DNA of 6,147 bases from Candidatus Sumerlaeota bacterium (GCA_026398575.1 JAPLSP010000462.1:1-6147), one strand, 5' to 3'; positions 1-5,970 are shown, counted from the first letter of the stretch. The notes: generated from the letters alone by a model not told the origin. Translations and numbers: made by a program.

Positions 1-132
1 GGGCTGAACAACAAGGCGAAAGTCGCGATGAGAAATAGCTATGGATTTTCGACCTTCAAATGCTTGGAAATTGTGCTCTATCATAAGCTTGGCAAACTAC
101 CGGAGCCAAAATTTACCCACAGATTCTTTTAA
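1..132 (+). CDS. ISL3-like family transposase, C-terminal fragment (5' cut by window edge)
   Basis: Frame 1 is open from the first base to a TAA at 130-132, giving 43 residues that begin GLNNKAKVAMRNSYGFSTF and end in KLGKLPEPKFTHRFF. The NNKAKV...R.SYGF...ALYH.LGKLP.P..TH.F pattern is what I know as the extreme C-terminus of DDE transposases of the ISL3 (IS204/IS1001/IS1096/IS1165) group, just after the last catalytic acidic residue. These enzymes cut and paste their own insertion sequence. Only the tail is in the window, so catalytic residues cannot be checked and the element may be intact or dead. I could not fix the right-hand inverted repeat of the element; it should lie within a few tens of bases after the stop. 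The fragment is short, so the family call rests on this one motif. Confidence 0.7.
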   Translation, partial: GLNNKAKVAMRNSYGFSTFKCLEIVLYHKLGKLPEPKFTHRFF

Positions 133-288
133 GGAACCAAAAAACATGGCATCCGGATCAGCTTCGCGGGGGCGGCGGCGGTCGTGTTGGCGCTCTATCA
201 AAGCGCCCTTGAGCGGCGACCAATTGAGATGGCAGAATTCGAACAACTGGGAGCGCCGGCATCTTTGCCGGCGTGTCGCGGTGTATGA
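133..288 (+). pseudogene. Probable 3' remnant of a Gfo/Idh/MocA-type oxidoreductase, truncated by the insertion sequence
   Basis: After the transposase stop the same frame stays open to TGA at 286-288. From about 148 it reads GIRISFAGAAAVVLALYQSA, then LERRPIEMAEF, then a tail. The A..VLALY.SA....RPI...EF pattern resembles the last helix and strand of Gfo/Idh/MocA NAD(P)-dependent sugar oxidoreductases, which often end ..AAYESARTGRPV. There is no plausible start or ribosome binding site, so this would be the right-hand piece of a gene split by the mobile element. The final residues (LGAPASLPACRGV) are encoded by the left arm and loop of the inverted repeat, so the repeat supplied the present stop codon. 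The boundary between IS end and gene remnant is somewhere in 133-150 and is not resolved. An oxidoreductase beside a GH38 mannosidase would make sense in a glycan-degradation cluster. The family call is an inference from about 30 residues. Confidence 0.45.
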
Positions 289-337
289 GGCAATGATCAC
301 ACGTGGACACGCCGGCAGGGATGCCGGCGCTCCCAGT
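246..337. repeat. 32-bp inverted repeat (REP/hairpin-like element) between oxidoreductase remnant and mannosidase
   Basis: The arm at 246-277 (ACTGGGAGCGCCGGCATC followed by TTTGCCGGCGTGTC) is the reverse complement of 306-337 at 30 of 32 positions; the differences are in the TTT/CCC stretch at the middle of the arm. The spacer is 278-305. Each arm also holds two copies of the self-complementary hexamer GCCGGC, so it can fold on itself as well as on its partner. As RNA the whole unit would form a very stable GC-rich hairpin lying after (and partly containing) the upstream stop and ending 26 nt before the mannosidase Shine-Dalgarno. No T-run follows, so it is not a classic intrinsic terminator. 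It looks like a dispersed intergenic REP/MITE-like repeat; a role in 3'-end stabilisation or partial transcription attenuation is possible but inferred. Confidence 0.75.
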
Positions 338-361
338 AGCGCTCCCAGTGGCGCTCCCAGT
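326..361. repeat. Three tandem copies of a 12-bp unit, GGCGCTCCCAGT
   Basis: The outer end of the right arm (326-337, GGCGCTCCCAGT) is followed directly by 338-349 (AGCGCTCCCAGT) and 350-361 (GGCGCTCCCAGT). Copies 1 and 3 are identical and copy 2 differs at its first base. The array ends two bases before the AAGGAG ribosome binding site of the mannosidase, so changes in copy number would alter the distance between the hairpin and the translation start. Replication slippage at the end of the inverted repeat is the simplest origin. Confidence 0.85.
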
Positions 362-375
362 CTAAGGAGACTTCA

Positions 376-2964
376 ATGGCACAACCCCAGCGAATATTCC
401 ATCTCATCCCGAATGCCCACCTCGATCCTGTCTGGCTGTGGGACTGGCGCGAGGGGTTGAATGAAGGCGTCATCACCTGCCGCACGGTTTTGGATTTGAT
501 GGATGAATTTCCGGAACTCACATTCATGCGCGGGGAGTGCGCGATTTATGAGCACATCCAGCGCGCCGATCCCGCCATGTTCCGGCGCATCGTCCGGCAG
601 GTGGAGGCCAGGCGTTGGGACGTCGCGGGCGGGACGTTTGTCCAGGCCGATAACAACATCCCCTCTACCGAAACTTTGTCGCGCCAATTTTTGCGCGGGC
701 AGCGATACTTCAAGCAGACGTTCGGGAAGGCCGTACGCGCCGCCTGGTCCCCCGACAGCTTCGGACACTCTGCCGGACTGCCGGAGATTCTAGCCCAAGC
801 GGGCATTGAATACTTCGCGTTCACGCGCTGCGGCAAGGCCTTGGACGGCGTCGCGAGTCCAGCGTTTTGGTGGGAGGGTCCGGCAGGCTCGCGCGTTCTG
901 AGCTATCGTCCGTTGACCGGATGGTATGGCACGGAACGCAATGAAATCGCCGCTCGGTTCGATGCGATCATCGCTTCACTCGCGAACTGTCCCCTGCGTC
1001 ATACCCCTGCCTTCATCGGTCTGGGCAATCACGGCGGCGGGCCTTCGCGCCGGCAGATCGAAGACGTCCGCCGCTGGGCTGAGGCGCATCCCGAAATCGA
1101 GGTCCGCTTCTCGACGCTCCATGCGTTCTTCGACGCGCTGAAATCGGAGGTGAAGTCCGGCGGCAAAAAGGCGCTGCCTGTTTTTTGCGGCGAACTGAAC
1201 TTCACGCTGCGTGGGTGCTATTCCTCGATGGCAAAGATCAAGTATCTGTTCCGCCGCGCCGAGGCGGCCGCCGTCCGCAGCCAGAGCGCGAGCGCGGCCA
1301 TTTCGACGGCGATTCCTTCGCTCAAGCCCGCGAAGATCGAGGCGGCGTGGGACGCCATTCTTTTCAACAGCTTCCACGACATCCTGCCCGGCTCCAGCAT
1401 CGAGCGCGCCTGCGACGATCAGATCGCCTGGCTCGGAGGCGCCGTCCATCAATGCCAGGAAGCGGAATTCGAAGCGCTCAACGCGCTGGCCGCCCGCATA
1501 GATACGAGCGTGGATGCGCCGCCGCCGGATCATCCCAGCGACGTGGCGGCGCTTGTTTGGAATCCGCATCCGCGTCCGTTCAATGGATACGTCGAGATCG
1601 AAGCCTCGCTGGACTACCGGCCCATCTGGCAATACTCGGGCAGCCCGGAAAAATCCGCTGCGCTGCCGCTGCGACTGTTGGGCGCTGACGGCGCTCCGCT
1701 GCCGTTTCAGGTGATAGATACCGAGCACGGCGCGATGACGAACCTTGCCTGGCGCAAGCGTGTGGTGGCGCCGATGAGCATTCCCGCGATGGGCTGGCAT
1801 CTCGCGCGTTTGGGCTGGCATGAGGATGCCCCGGCGCCCGCGGCGCCGTCGGAGGCGCCCGCCGCAAGTCCCAATGCCGAAACGATCGAGAATGGAATGT
1901 ATCAGGTGAGCGCGCGTCCGGGCGACGCCGGTATCCGCATCATCAAGGATGGCCGCAACATGATGAGCGGCGATGGCCTGGGGGAGGATGGCCTGGCGAA
2001 GGATGGCCTGGGGAAAGATGGCTTGGGAAAGGATGGGCTGCTCTCCGCCGTGGTTTATGACGATCCCTGGGGCTCGTGGGGCGGGATGACGGACGAGCCG
2101 GAATCGCTCCACTTGGTTCAGGCGCGCGAGACATGGGCGGTTCGCAAAGTCCGCGTGCTGGAGCGCGGCCCGCATCGCGCGCAACTCTGGGTCGAGCTGG
2201 CCGGCGAGCGTTCCTGGCTGCAACTGAGCTTCTTCCTGTGCGCCGGGCAGCCCGTCATCGAAGTTCGAGCGCGGCTCCTCTGGAACGAGCGCTCGGCCCG
2301 GCTGAAACTCGTAATGCCGGTGGGCGATCAGGCCGAGTTCGATGTCCCCGGCGCTAGCGTCCGGCGCGGGCCGGCGGGCGAGGTCCCCGGCGGCAGATGG
2401 CTCCGCATTGAATACCCGCGCGGAAACCACAGCGGAAACCCCAGCGGTGGATTCGGATTCGCGAGCGACGCGCTCTCCGGCTTCGATTGCAAAGACGGAG
2501 TCTTGCGCGTCACCGTCTGCCGTGCCAGCCGCTATGCCAACGACGTCAAGACCGCGCCCGACGAGCGCCCCTGGCAGGCGGCGGCCGATTGCGGCGAGTT
2601 GAAGTGGCGCATGCTGATGGGCGGCGCTGCTCTGGACTGGCCCGAGCTGGCGGCGCGCCTGGAGCAGCCGCTCGTCGTGCTTCCGGTCGCGCCACATTTG
2701 GGGAAGCTGCCGAGCAGCGGATCGCTGATGGAACTGTCCGGCGACGGTCTGCAAATGCTGGCGTTCAAGCCCGCCGAAGACGGACATGGATTTATCCTGC
2801 GCTTGCATGAGCGCACCGGCCACTCGCTCCGCGCTTCGCTCCGCATCGGCGGCCAGCGTCTTTCATTAGGCCTGATCGCCGCCCATGCAATCGCGATATT
2901 CCGTCTGGTTTTTAGCGATGGCCACTGGACAGCCAAGCGGACAAATATCCCCGAATTCGGATGA
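376..2964 (+). CDS. GH38-family alpha-mannosidase (cytoplasmic type)
   Basis: This 862-residue protein is a zinc-dependent retaining alpha-mannosidase of glycoside hydrolase family 38, predicted to release alpha-linked mannose from glycan fragments. The start is well supported: AAGGAG at 364-369, six bases before ATG. The N-terminal catalytic domain opens with NAHLDPVWLW (H15, D17, expected zinc ligands). WSPDSFGHS carries the probable nucleophile D127, and LGNHGGGPS at 216-224 is a typical Gly-rich loop. The helical middle domain has the family signature LFNSFHDILPGSS, with H334 as expected fourth zinc ligand and D335 beside it. ENGMYQV (505-511) begins the C-terminal beta-sandwich region. 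There is no signal peptide, so the substrate is probably imported oligosaccharide. A Pro/Ala-rich linker (about 485-499) and an in-frame DGLGK repeat (533-555) are lineage additions that leave the active site untouched. All key residues are present, so the enzyme is likely functional. The exact linkage specificity cannot be read from the sequence. Confidence 0.93.
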   Translation: MAQPQRIFHLIPNAHLDPVWLWDWREGLNEGVITCRTVLDLMDEFPELTFMRGECAIYEHIQRADPAMFRRIVRQVEARRWDVAGGTFVQADNNIPSTETLSRQFLRGQRYFKQTFGKAVRAAWSPDSFGHSAGLPEILAQAGIEYFAFTRCGKALDGVASPAFWWEGPAGSRVLSYRPLTGWYGTERNEIAARFDAIIASLANCPLRHTPAFIGLGNHGGGPSRRQIEDVRRWAEAHPEIEVRFSTLHAFFDALKSEVKSGGKKALPVFCGELNFTLRGCYSSMAKIKYLFRRAEAAAVRSQSASAAISTAIPSLKPAKIEAAWDAILFNSFHDILPGSSIERACDDQIAWLGGAVHQCQEAEFEALNALAARIDTSVDAPPPDHPSDVAALVWNPHPRPFNGYVEIEASLDYRPIWQYSGSPEKSAALPLRLLGADGAPLPFQVIDTEHGAMTNLAWRKRVVAPMSIPAMGWHLARLGWHEDAPAPAAPSEAPAASPNAETIENGMYQVSARPGDAGIRIIKDGRNMMSGDGLGEDGLAKDGLGKDGLGKDGLLSAVVYDDPWGSWGGMTDEPESLHLVQARETWAVRKVRVLERGPHRAQLWVELAGERSWLQLSFFLCAGQPVIEVRARLLWNERSARLKLVMPVGDQAEFDVPGASVRRGPAGEVPGGRWLRIEYPRGNHSGNPSGGFGFASDALSGFDCKDGVLRVTVCRASRYANDVKTAPDERPWQAAADCGELKWRMLMGGAALDWPELAARLEQPLVVLPVAPHLGKLPSSGSLMELSGDGLQMLAFKPAEDGHGFILRLHERTGHSLRASLRIGGQRLSLGLIAAHAIAIFRLVFSDGHWTAKRTNIPEFG
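1972..2040 (+). repeat. In-frame 15-bp tandem repeat inside the mannosidase gene
   Basis: Four full 15-bp units at 1972, 1987, 2002 and 2017 plus a 9-bp partial unit at 2032 share the core GATGG(C/g)(C/t)TGG. They encode DGLGE, DGLAK, DGLGK, DGLGK and DGL (residues 533-555). The array sits between a strand ending in IIKDGRNMM and one starting LLSAVVYDDPWGSWGG, where the family normally has a short turn, so it should be a surface loop of charged and Gly residues. The unit is a multiple of three, so slippage adds or removes five residues without breaking the frame. Confidence 0.9.
2422..2445 (+). repeat. Two 12-bp tandem copies encoding GNHS/GNPS in the mannosidase
   Basis: GGAAACCACAGC (2422-2433) is followed by GGAAACCCCAGC (2434-2445), 11 of 12 identical. 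They encode GNHS and GNPS (residues 683-690), followed by GG. This is a small in-frame duplication in a probable beta-sandwich loop, of the same kind as the 15-bp array upstream in the gene. Confidence 0.7.
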
Positions 2965-3237
2965 ATACGGGAGAAGGTGCGATTATTTGAGCAGCATGAA
3001 CGGCCAGATGATCATTGTCATGGCGCCTTGCGTGGCAATGAACTGGCAAGGATTTTCCATGCAAATTCAAATCGCTTGCGGTCGCAAACAAAACTGGACG
3101 CCCACAAGGAAGTGTGCGACAGTCTTAGGCGTTCGGCTGCGAGGATTGGCAGGCGCGTATGCTAAAGTTCATGGGCTTGAAGGCTATGAAAGCGTTTCAA
3201 CGCTGACCATAAATGAATGTTCGCGTAATGGCTGGAA

Positions 3238-3243
3238 AAGGAG
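3238..3243 (+). promoter_or_regulatory. Shine-Dalgarno AAGGAG that fixes the ATPase start
   Basis: AAGGAG at 3238-3243, preceded by further A's, lies eight bases before ATG 3252. The in-frame earlier ATG codons at 3213 and 3228 have no comparable site, and the protein only begins to look like its family (MLTQLSVGNFKSW) at 3252. The site therefore argues against the longer 467-residue reading. Confidence 0.8.
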
Positions 3244-3251
3244 CTATTCCG

Positions 3252-4616
3252 ATGCTGACACAACTGAGTGTAGGTAACTTCAAATCGTGGAAGCGAATTA
3301 ACAAGATGCGTTTAGCGCCCATAACGGGGCTGTTCGGAACGAACAGTTCGGGCAAGACAAGTATCATGCAACTGCTACTGATGTTGAAGCAAACCAGAGA
3401 ATCATCGGATCGGGCGCTAGTGCTGGAGTTTGGAGACGAGAAGAGCCTGACAAATTTGGGAAGCTTTCGCGATACGGTGTACGGGCATGAAAAACCGGGA
3501 GCGATGGACTTCTCTCTCCACTGGAATCTTCCCAAACAGCTCGTGGCAAAAGACCCCGAGAGCAAAAAAAAGATACTGTTTGCGGCGACCCAGCTCTCAT
3601 TCCGTTGCGCTGTTGGTGAAAACGATTCGGATCGGCTGGCGGTATCAGATATGGCATATAGCATTGGCGATTCTGATTTTCACCTTAAGCGAAAAGGACA
3701 CACCGGGGCGAAGTATGAACTTACGGATGAAAAGAAGAACATCTTCTTCAAACGCGGCCGGGGGCATCCTTATGATCTGCCTGCGCCGGTGAAGTTTTAT
3801 GGCTTCCCGGATCAGGCGTATGCGTACTATCAAAACGCGGGATTTCTCTCAGATTTGCAGTTGGCGTTCGAGGACCTCTTTAGCAAGCTCTATTATCTCG
3901 GGCCGCTTCGCGAGTTCCCTCAGCGGCATTATGCATGGAAGGGATCTGAACCGGCGGATATGGGTCGCCGGGGTGAGCGGGTGGTGGACGCGATGCTTGC
4001 CTCGCAGCAACGTGGCGCTTACATCTCGCCTGGCCGCAATCGCAAACGGCAGACACTCGAAGCGCGGATTGCTTTTTGGCTTAAAGAACTGGCACTGATT
4101 CACGATTTCAAGGTCGAAGCGATTGCGGAGGGAAACAACATTTATCAGGTATGGGTGAAGAAGACACCCTCCTCCGCTAAGGTTCTAATCACTGATGTGG
4201 GCTTCGGGGTATCTCAGATTTTGCCCGTGTTGGTGCTCTGCTACTATGTGCCAGAAGGATCAATCGTTCTTCTGGAACAGCCAGAAATTCATCTCCATCC
4301 ATCTGTGCAGTCTGGCTTGGCGGATGTATTTGTAGATGCAATGAAAAATCGGAATATACAAATCGTAGTTGAGAGTCACAGTGAGCATCTGCTGCGTCGT
4401 TTGCAGCGTCGTGTGGCGGACAAGACAATTACGCCGGAAGAGACCGCTCTGTACTTCTGTGAGGCAACCGATACGGGCTCTCGGTTGACAAGCCTGGATT
4501 TGAATCTTTTCGGGGCAATTGAGAATTGGCCTAAAGACTTCTTTGGTGACGAGTTCGAGGAGATGGCTGCTATAACGATGGCTGCAATGGAGCGCAGGAA
4601 GGAGAAACAGGCATGA
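3252..4616 (+). CDS. ABC/AAA-type ATPase with DUF3696-like C-terminus (OLD/SMC-like), putative defence ATPase
   Basis: This 454-residue protein has the layout of the AAA_15/AAA_21-like ATPases: an N-terminal strand (LSVGNFKSW), Walker A GTNSSGKTS at residues 29-37, and a conserved YLGPLRE at 215-221. DVGFGVSQILPVL (315-327) sits in the position of the ABC signature. The Walker B region reads VLLEQPEIHLHP, with E342 and E345, and ESHSEHLLRRLQ (374-385) carries the switch histidine. The tail ENWPKDFFGDEFEEM (from 424) matches the DUF3696 pattern that ends this subgroup. It should bind and hydrolyse ATP as a dimer in the cytoplasm, with conformational change passed to a partner. The partner is almost certainly the next gene: the stop overlaps its start by ATGA, implying coupled translation. 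Related ATPases occur in PARIS, Septu and other anti-phage or toxin-antitoxin-like modules, but this pair is not one I can name. Codon and base composition are clearly less GC-rich than in the mannosidase, suggesting separate acquisition. Confidence 0.88.
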   Translation: MLTQLSVGNFKSWKRINKMRLAPITGLFGTNSSGKTSIMQLLLMLKQTRESSDRALVLEFGDEKSLTNLGSFRDTVYGHEKPGAMDFSLHWNLPKQLVAKDPESKKKILFAATQLSFRCAVGENDSDRLAVSDMAYSIGDSDFHLKRKGHTGAKYELTDEKKNIFFKRGRGHPYDLPAPVKFYGFPDQAYAYYQNAGFLSDLQLAFEDLFSKLYYLGPLREFPQRHYAWKGSEPADMGRRGERVVDAMLASQQRGAYISPGRNRKRQTLEARIAFWLKELALIHDFKVEAIAEGNNIYQVWVKKTPSSAKVLITDVGFGVSQILPVLVLCYYVPEGSIVLLEQPEIHLHPSVQSGLADVFVDAMKNRNIQIVVESHSEHLLRRLQRRVADKTITPEETALYFCEATDTGSRLTSLDLNLFGAIENWPKDFFGDEFEEMAAITMAAMERRKEKQA

Positions 4617-5110
4617 GCGCGTATGTGGTGGATACCAACGTGCCTGTTGTGGCGAATGGCAAGAGCAGCCATGCGGATCCGGATTGCGTGATCGCGTGCA
4701 TCTGTGCCCTGGCCAAGGTTCGCAAGAGCGGAACCATCGTGTTGGACGACGGCATGTTGATCCTCAGAGAGTATATGAATAAACTGAGCATGTCCGGCGA
4801 GCCGGGACCGGGTGACATGTTCATGAAATGGGTATGGAGCATTCAGGCGGTCAGCAGTTTGTGCGAGCAAGTCCGTATCACGCCACGTCAAGACGATCCG
4901 CACAACTTTGTCGAATTTCCTGATGATGCCGGGCTTGCAAGGTTCGATCGTTCCGACAGAAAGTTTGTTGCCGTGGCGTTAGCCAGCGCCAACAAGCCTA
5001 TGGTATTGAACGCAGTAGATTCAGACTGGGCACATTGCCATAAAGCACTGCTGCGAAATCGTGTTATGGTGACTTTTTTGTGCCCGCAGCATGTTTGTCC
5101 CCAAAGATAA
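4613..5110 (+). CDS. PIN-like domain protein, putative nuclease partner of the upstream ATPase
   Basis: This 165-residue protein starts inside the ATPase stop (ATGA) with AAGGAG at 4599-4604, eight bases upstream. It has the spaced acidic residues of a PIN-like RNase fold: YVVDTNVPV with D7 at the end of the first strand, LDDGMLILREY with D45/D46 and E53, then FDRSDRKFVAVALAS with D112 and D115. The last strand is LNAVDSDW with D136 and D138. These would bind the divalent metal ions used to cut RNA. The protein ends in a Cys-containing tail (FLCPQHVCPQR). Length is normal for a single PIN domain and all acidic positions are kept, so it is likely active. There is no separate small antitoxin next to it, so the ATPase is the natural candidate for holding it inactive or triggering it. 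The fold assignment rests on motif spacing; the RNA target is unknown. Confidence 0.75.
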   Translation: MSAYVVDTNVPVVANGKSSHADPDCVIACICALAKVRKSGTIVLDDGMLILREYMNKLSMSGEPGPGDMFMKWVWSIQAVSSLCEQVRITPRQDDPHNFVEFPDDAGLARFDRSDRKFVAVALASANKPMVLNAVDSDWAHCHKALLRNRVMVTFLCPQHVCPQR

Positions 5111-5214
5111 ACTATGCAGCCTGCAAACTGGCCGTGATTCAGATTGATGGCCGGACGGCGGGGCGGGAACCTTTCCCCATAACGATGATGCCCCTCAATC
5201 TCGGCAGGGTTCTT

Positions 5215-5454
5215 TCATGCGTACTCGTAGACGGGAGTCTCCAGCACTTTATCTGGTTTCTTTCTGCTCTTGATGATAGCCTGCAGATGTTCCACCGTCT
5301 CCGGCGAGAAGTATTGCTCGCCCGTCTCGCGGCAGACTCGGGCCGGAACGTGCTCGATAAGGAAGAATCTGCCGTCATGTTCCAGCGTGTATGTCACTTC
5401 AGTTTCGATCAAATTCATCATCGGGATAGCCTTCAAATACCTTACTTGGGCCAC
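5215..5454 (-). CDS. YgiT/MqsA-type antitoxin-like protein with degenerate zinc finger
   Basis: This 79-residue protein starts at GTG (5454). AGGAGG at 5461-5466 supports that start; the nearby ATG at 5456 runs into a stop after four codons. The core TEVTYTLEHDGRFFLIEHVP, then ARVCRETGEQYFSPETVEHL, then LETPVYEYA, is the pattern of YgiT-type proteins, the zinc-finger half of MqsA-like antitoxins. A normal member has one CxxC before the TYT strand and a second in VCxxCGE. Here the first pair is absent and the second is reduced to C41 in VCRETGE, so zinc binding is unlikely. There is no helix-turn-helix domain after it. Such proteins usually sit beside a DUF4258/RelE-like toxin; none is recognisable here, so this may be an orphan antitoxin or a regulator of something outside the window. 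Genes on the other strand converge on its 3' end. Confidence 0.7.
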   Translation of the reverse strand: MAQVRYLKAIPMMNLIETEVTYTLEHDGRFFLIEHVPARVCRETGEQYFSPETVEHLQAIIKSRKKPDKVLETPVYEYA

Positions 5455-5460
5455 ATAAGG

Positions 5461-5466
5461 CCTCCT
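5461..5466 (-). promoter_or_regulatory. Shine-Dalgarno AGGAGG selecting the GTG start of the YgiT-like gene
   Basis: On the minus strand AGGAGG is followed by six bases and then GTG at 5454. It overlaps a TAG (5467-5465) that closes the preceding open frame, a stop/RBS arrangement typical of adjacent genes in an operon. The strong site makes GTG more likely than the internal ATG-ATG pair (residues 12-13). Confidence 0.65.
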
Positions 5467-5538
5467 AGATTTCCATAACAGTTATGTCACGGACGATGCT
5501 CTGGTTCGGCTTTCTTTGATTTTGATACAAGGCGAACG

Positions 5539-5970
5539 CTACTTCTTTGGCGCGCTGGTTACAGCGTCGTTTGCTGAGGATAGTTCGATCCTTAGATCTG
5601 GGCGGAGAAGGTAAACTTCTACACCATCCGCAGATTTCACAGTTGCCGCGTATCCGGGCTCGATCATCCACTTGCAACTCTTTCCGTCCGTAAGTGACAC
5701 AGTTCCTGAGACGCCAATTTGGTGGTCGTAAATCATGTATTGATGTCTCGTGACTTTGCTGTAAGTAGTGAGCACACTGATGACCTCCGTTAGGAGAACC
5801 TCACGTTTAATCATCTTGATCTTGATTGCATTGCTTTGGTCCTCTCGGCTCACAGCAAGAATCTGTTTCTCGGTTGTGAACACAGGAACGCGCTCGGAAT
5901 CACCGGTGAGCGCGTATGTGGATACAATGAGAAAGGCCAATAGACATATTACGACGCGGTTTGTTGTCAT
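5539..5970 (-). CDS. Small exported protein of unknown function
   Basis: I do not recognise this 143-residue protein. The start at 5970 is chosen because GGAG (5977-5980) lies six bases upstream and the protein then opens with a signal-like segment: MTTNR followed by the hydrophobic stretch VVICLLAFLIVSTYALT. A longer reading from 5994 would put eight extra residues before it without a ribosome binding site. A signal peptidase I site after TYA (residue 20) is plausible, so the mature part would be outside the cytoplasmic membrane; an uncleaved anchor is also possible. The rest is a mix of predicted strands (VSGTVSLTDGKSCKWMIEP, then YAATVKSADGVEVYLLRPDL) ending in a charged tail, with only one Cys in the mature region. 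The strand-rich pattern suggests a small beta-sandwich, but this is a guess. It is followed after 84 bases by the YgiT-like gene on the same strand. Confidence 0.6.
   Translation of the reverse strand: MTTNRVVICLLAFLIVSTYALTGDSERVPVFTTEKQILAVSREDQSNAIKIKMIKREVLLTEVISVLTTYSKVTRHQYMIYDHQIGVSGTVSLTDGKSCKWMIEPGYAATVKSADGVEVYLLRPDLRIELSSANDAVTSAPKK

Noticed and set aside
246..337. Inverted repeat as the terminal inverted repeat pair of the insertion sequence, or as an intrinsic terminator
   Set aside because: Both arms lie on the same side of the transposase gene and are only 28 bases apart, and there is no T-run after the hairpin.
976..2823. Long minus-strand open frame (615 codons) opposite the mannosidase
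   Set aside because: It is the antisense shadow of a GC-rich gene; the plus strand carries a full set of GH38 motifs and the minus reading has no recognisable domain.
3213..3251. Earlier ATG start for the ATPase, adding 13 residues
   Set aside because: No ribosome binding site in front of it, whereas AAGGAG eight bases before 3252 and the family-like N-terminus fit the later start.
2885..3277. Open frames (2885-3277 and 2977-3165) across the mannosidase-ATPase spacer
   Set aside because: The longer one starts inside the mannosidase and runs into the ATPase; neither has a good ribosome binding site or a recognisable motif.
4275..4286. ATPase Walker B with Glu-Gln-Pro-Glu instead of Asp-Glu, as a sign of a dead site
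   Set aside because: EQPEIHLHP is the normal form in this ATPase subgroup, so it is not evidence of inactivation.
5165..5177. Hairpin GGGAA-CCT-TTCCC as a terminator between the convergent genes
   Set aside because: The stem is only five pairs with a three-base loop and no T-run follows on either strand.
5080..5478. Plus-strand open frame of 132 codons overlapping the PIN-like gene end and the YgiT-like gene
   Set aside because: It is the complement of the YgiT-like gene, has no ribosome binding site and no motif.
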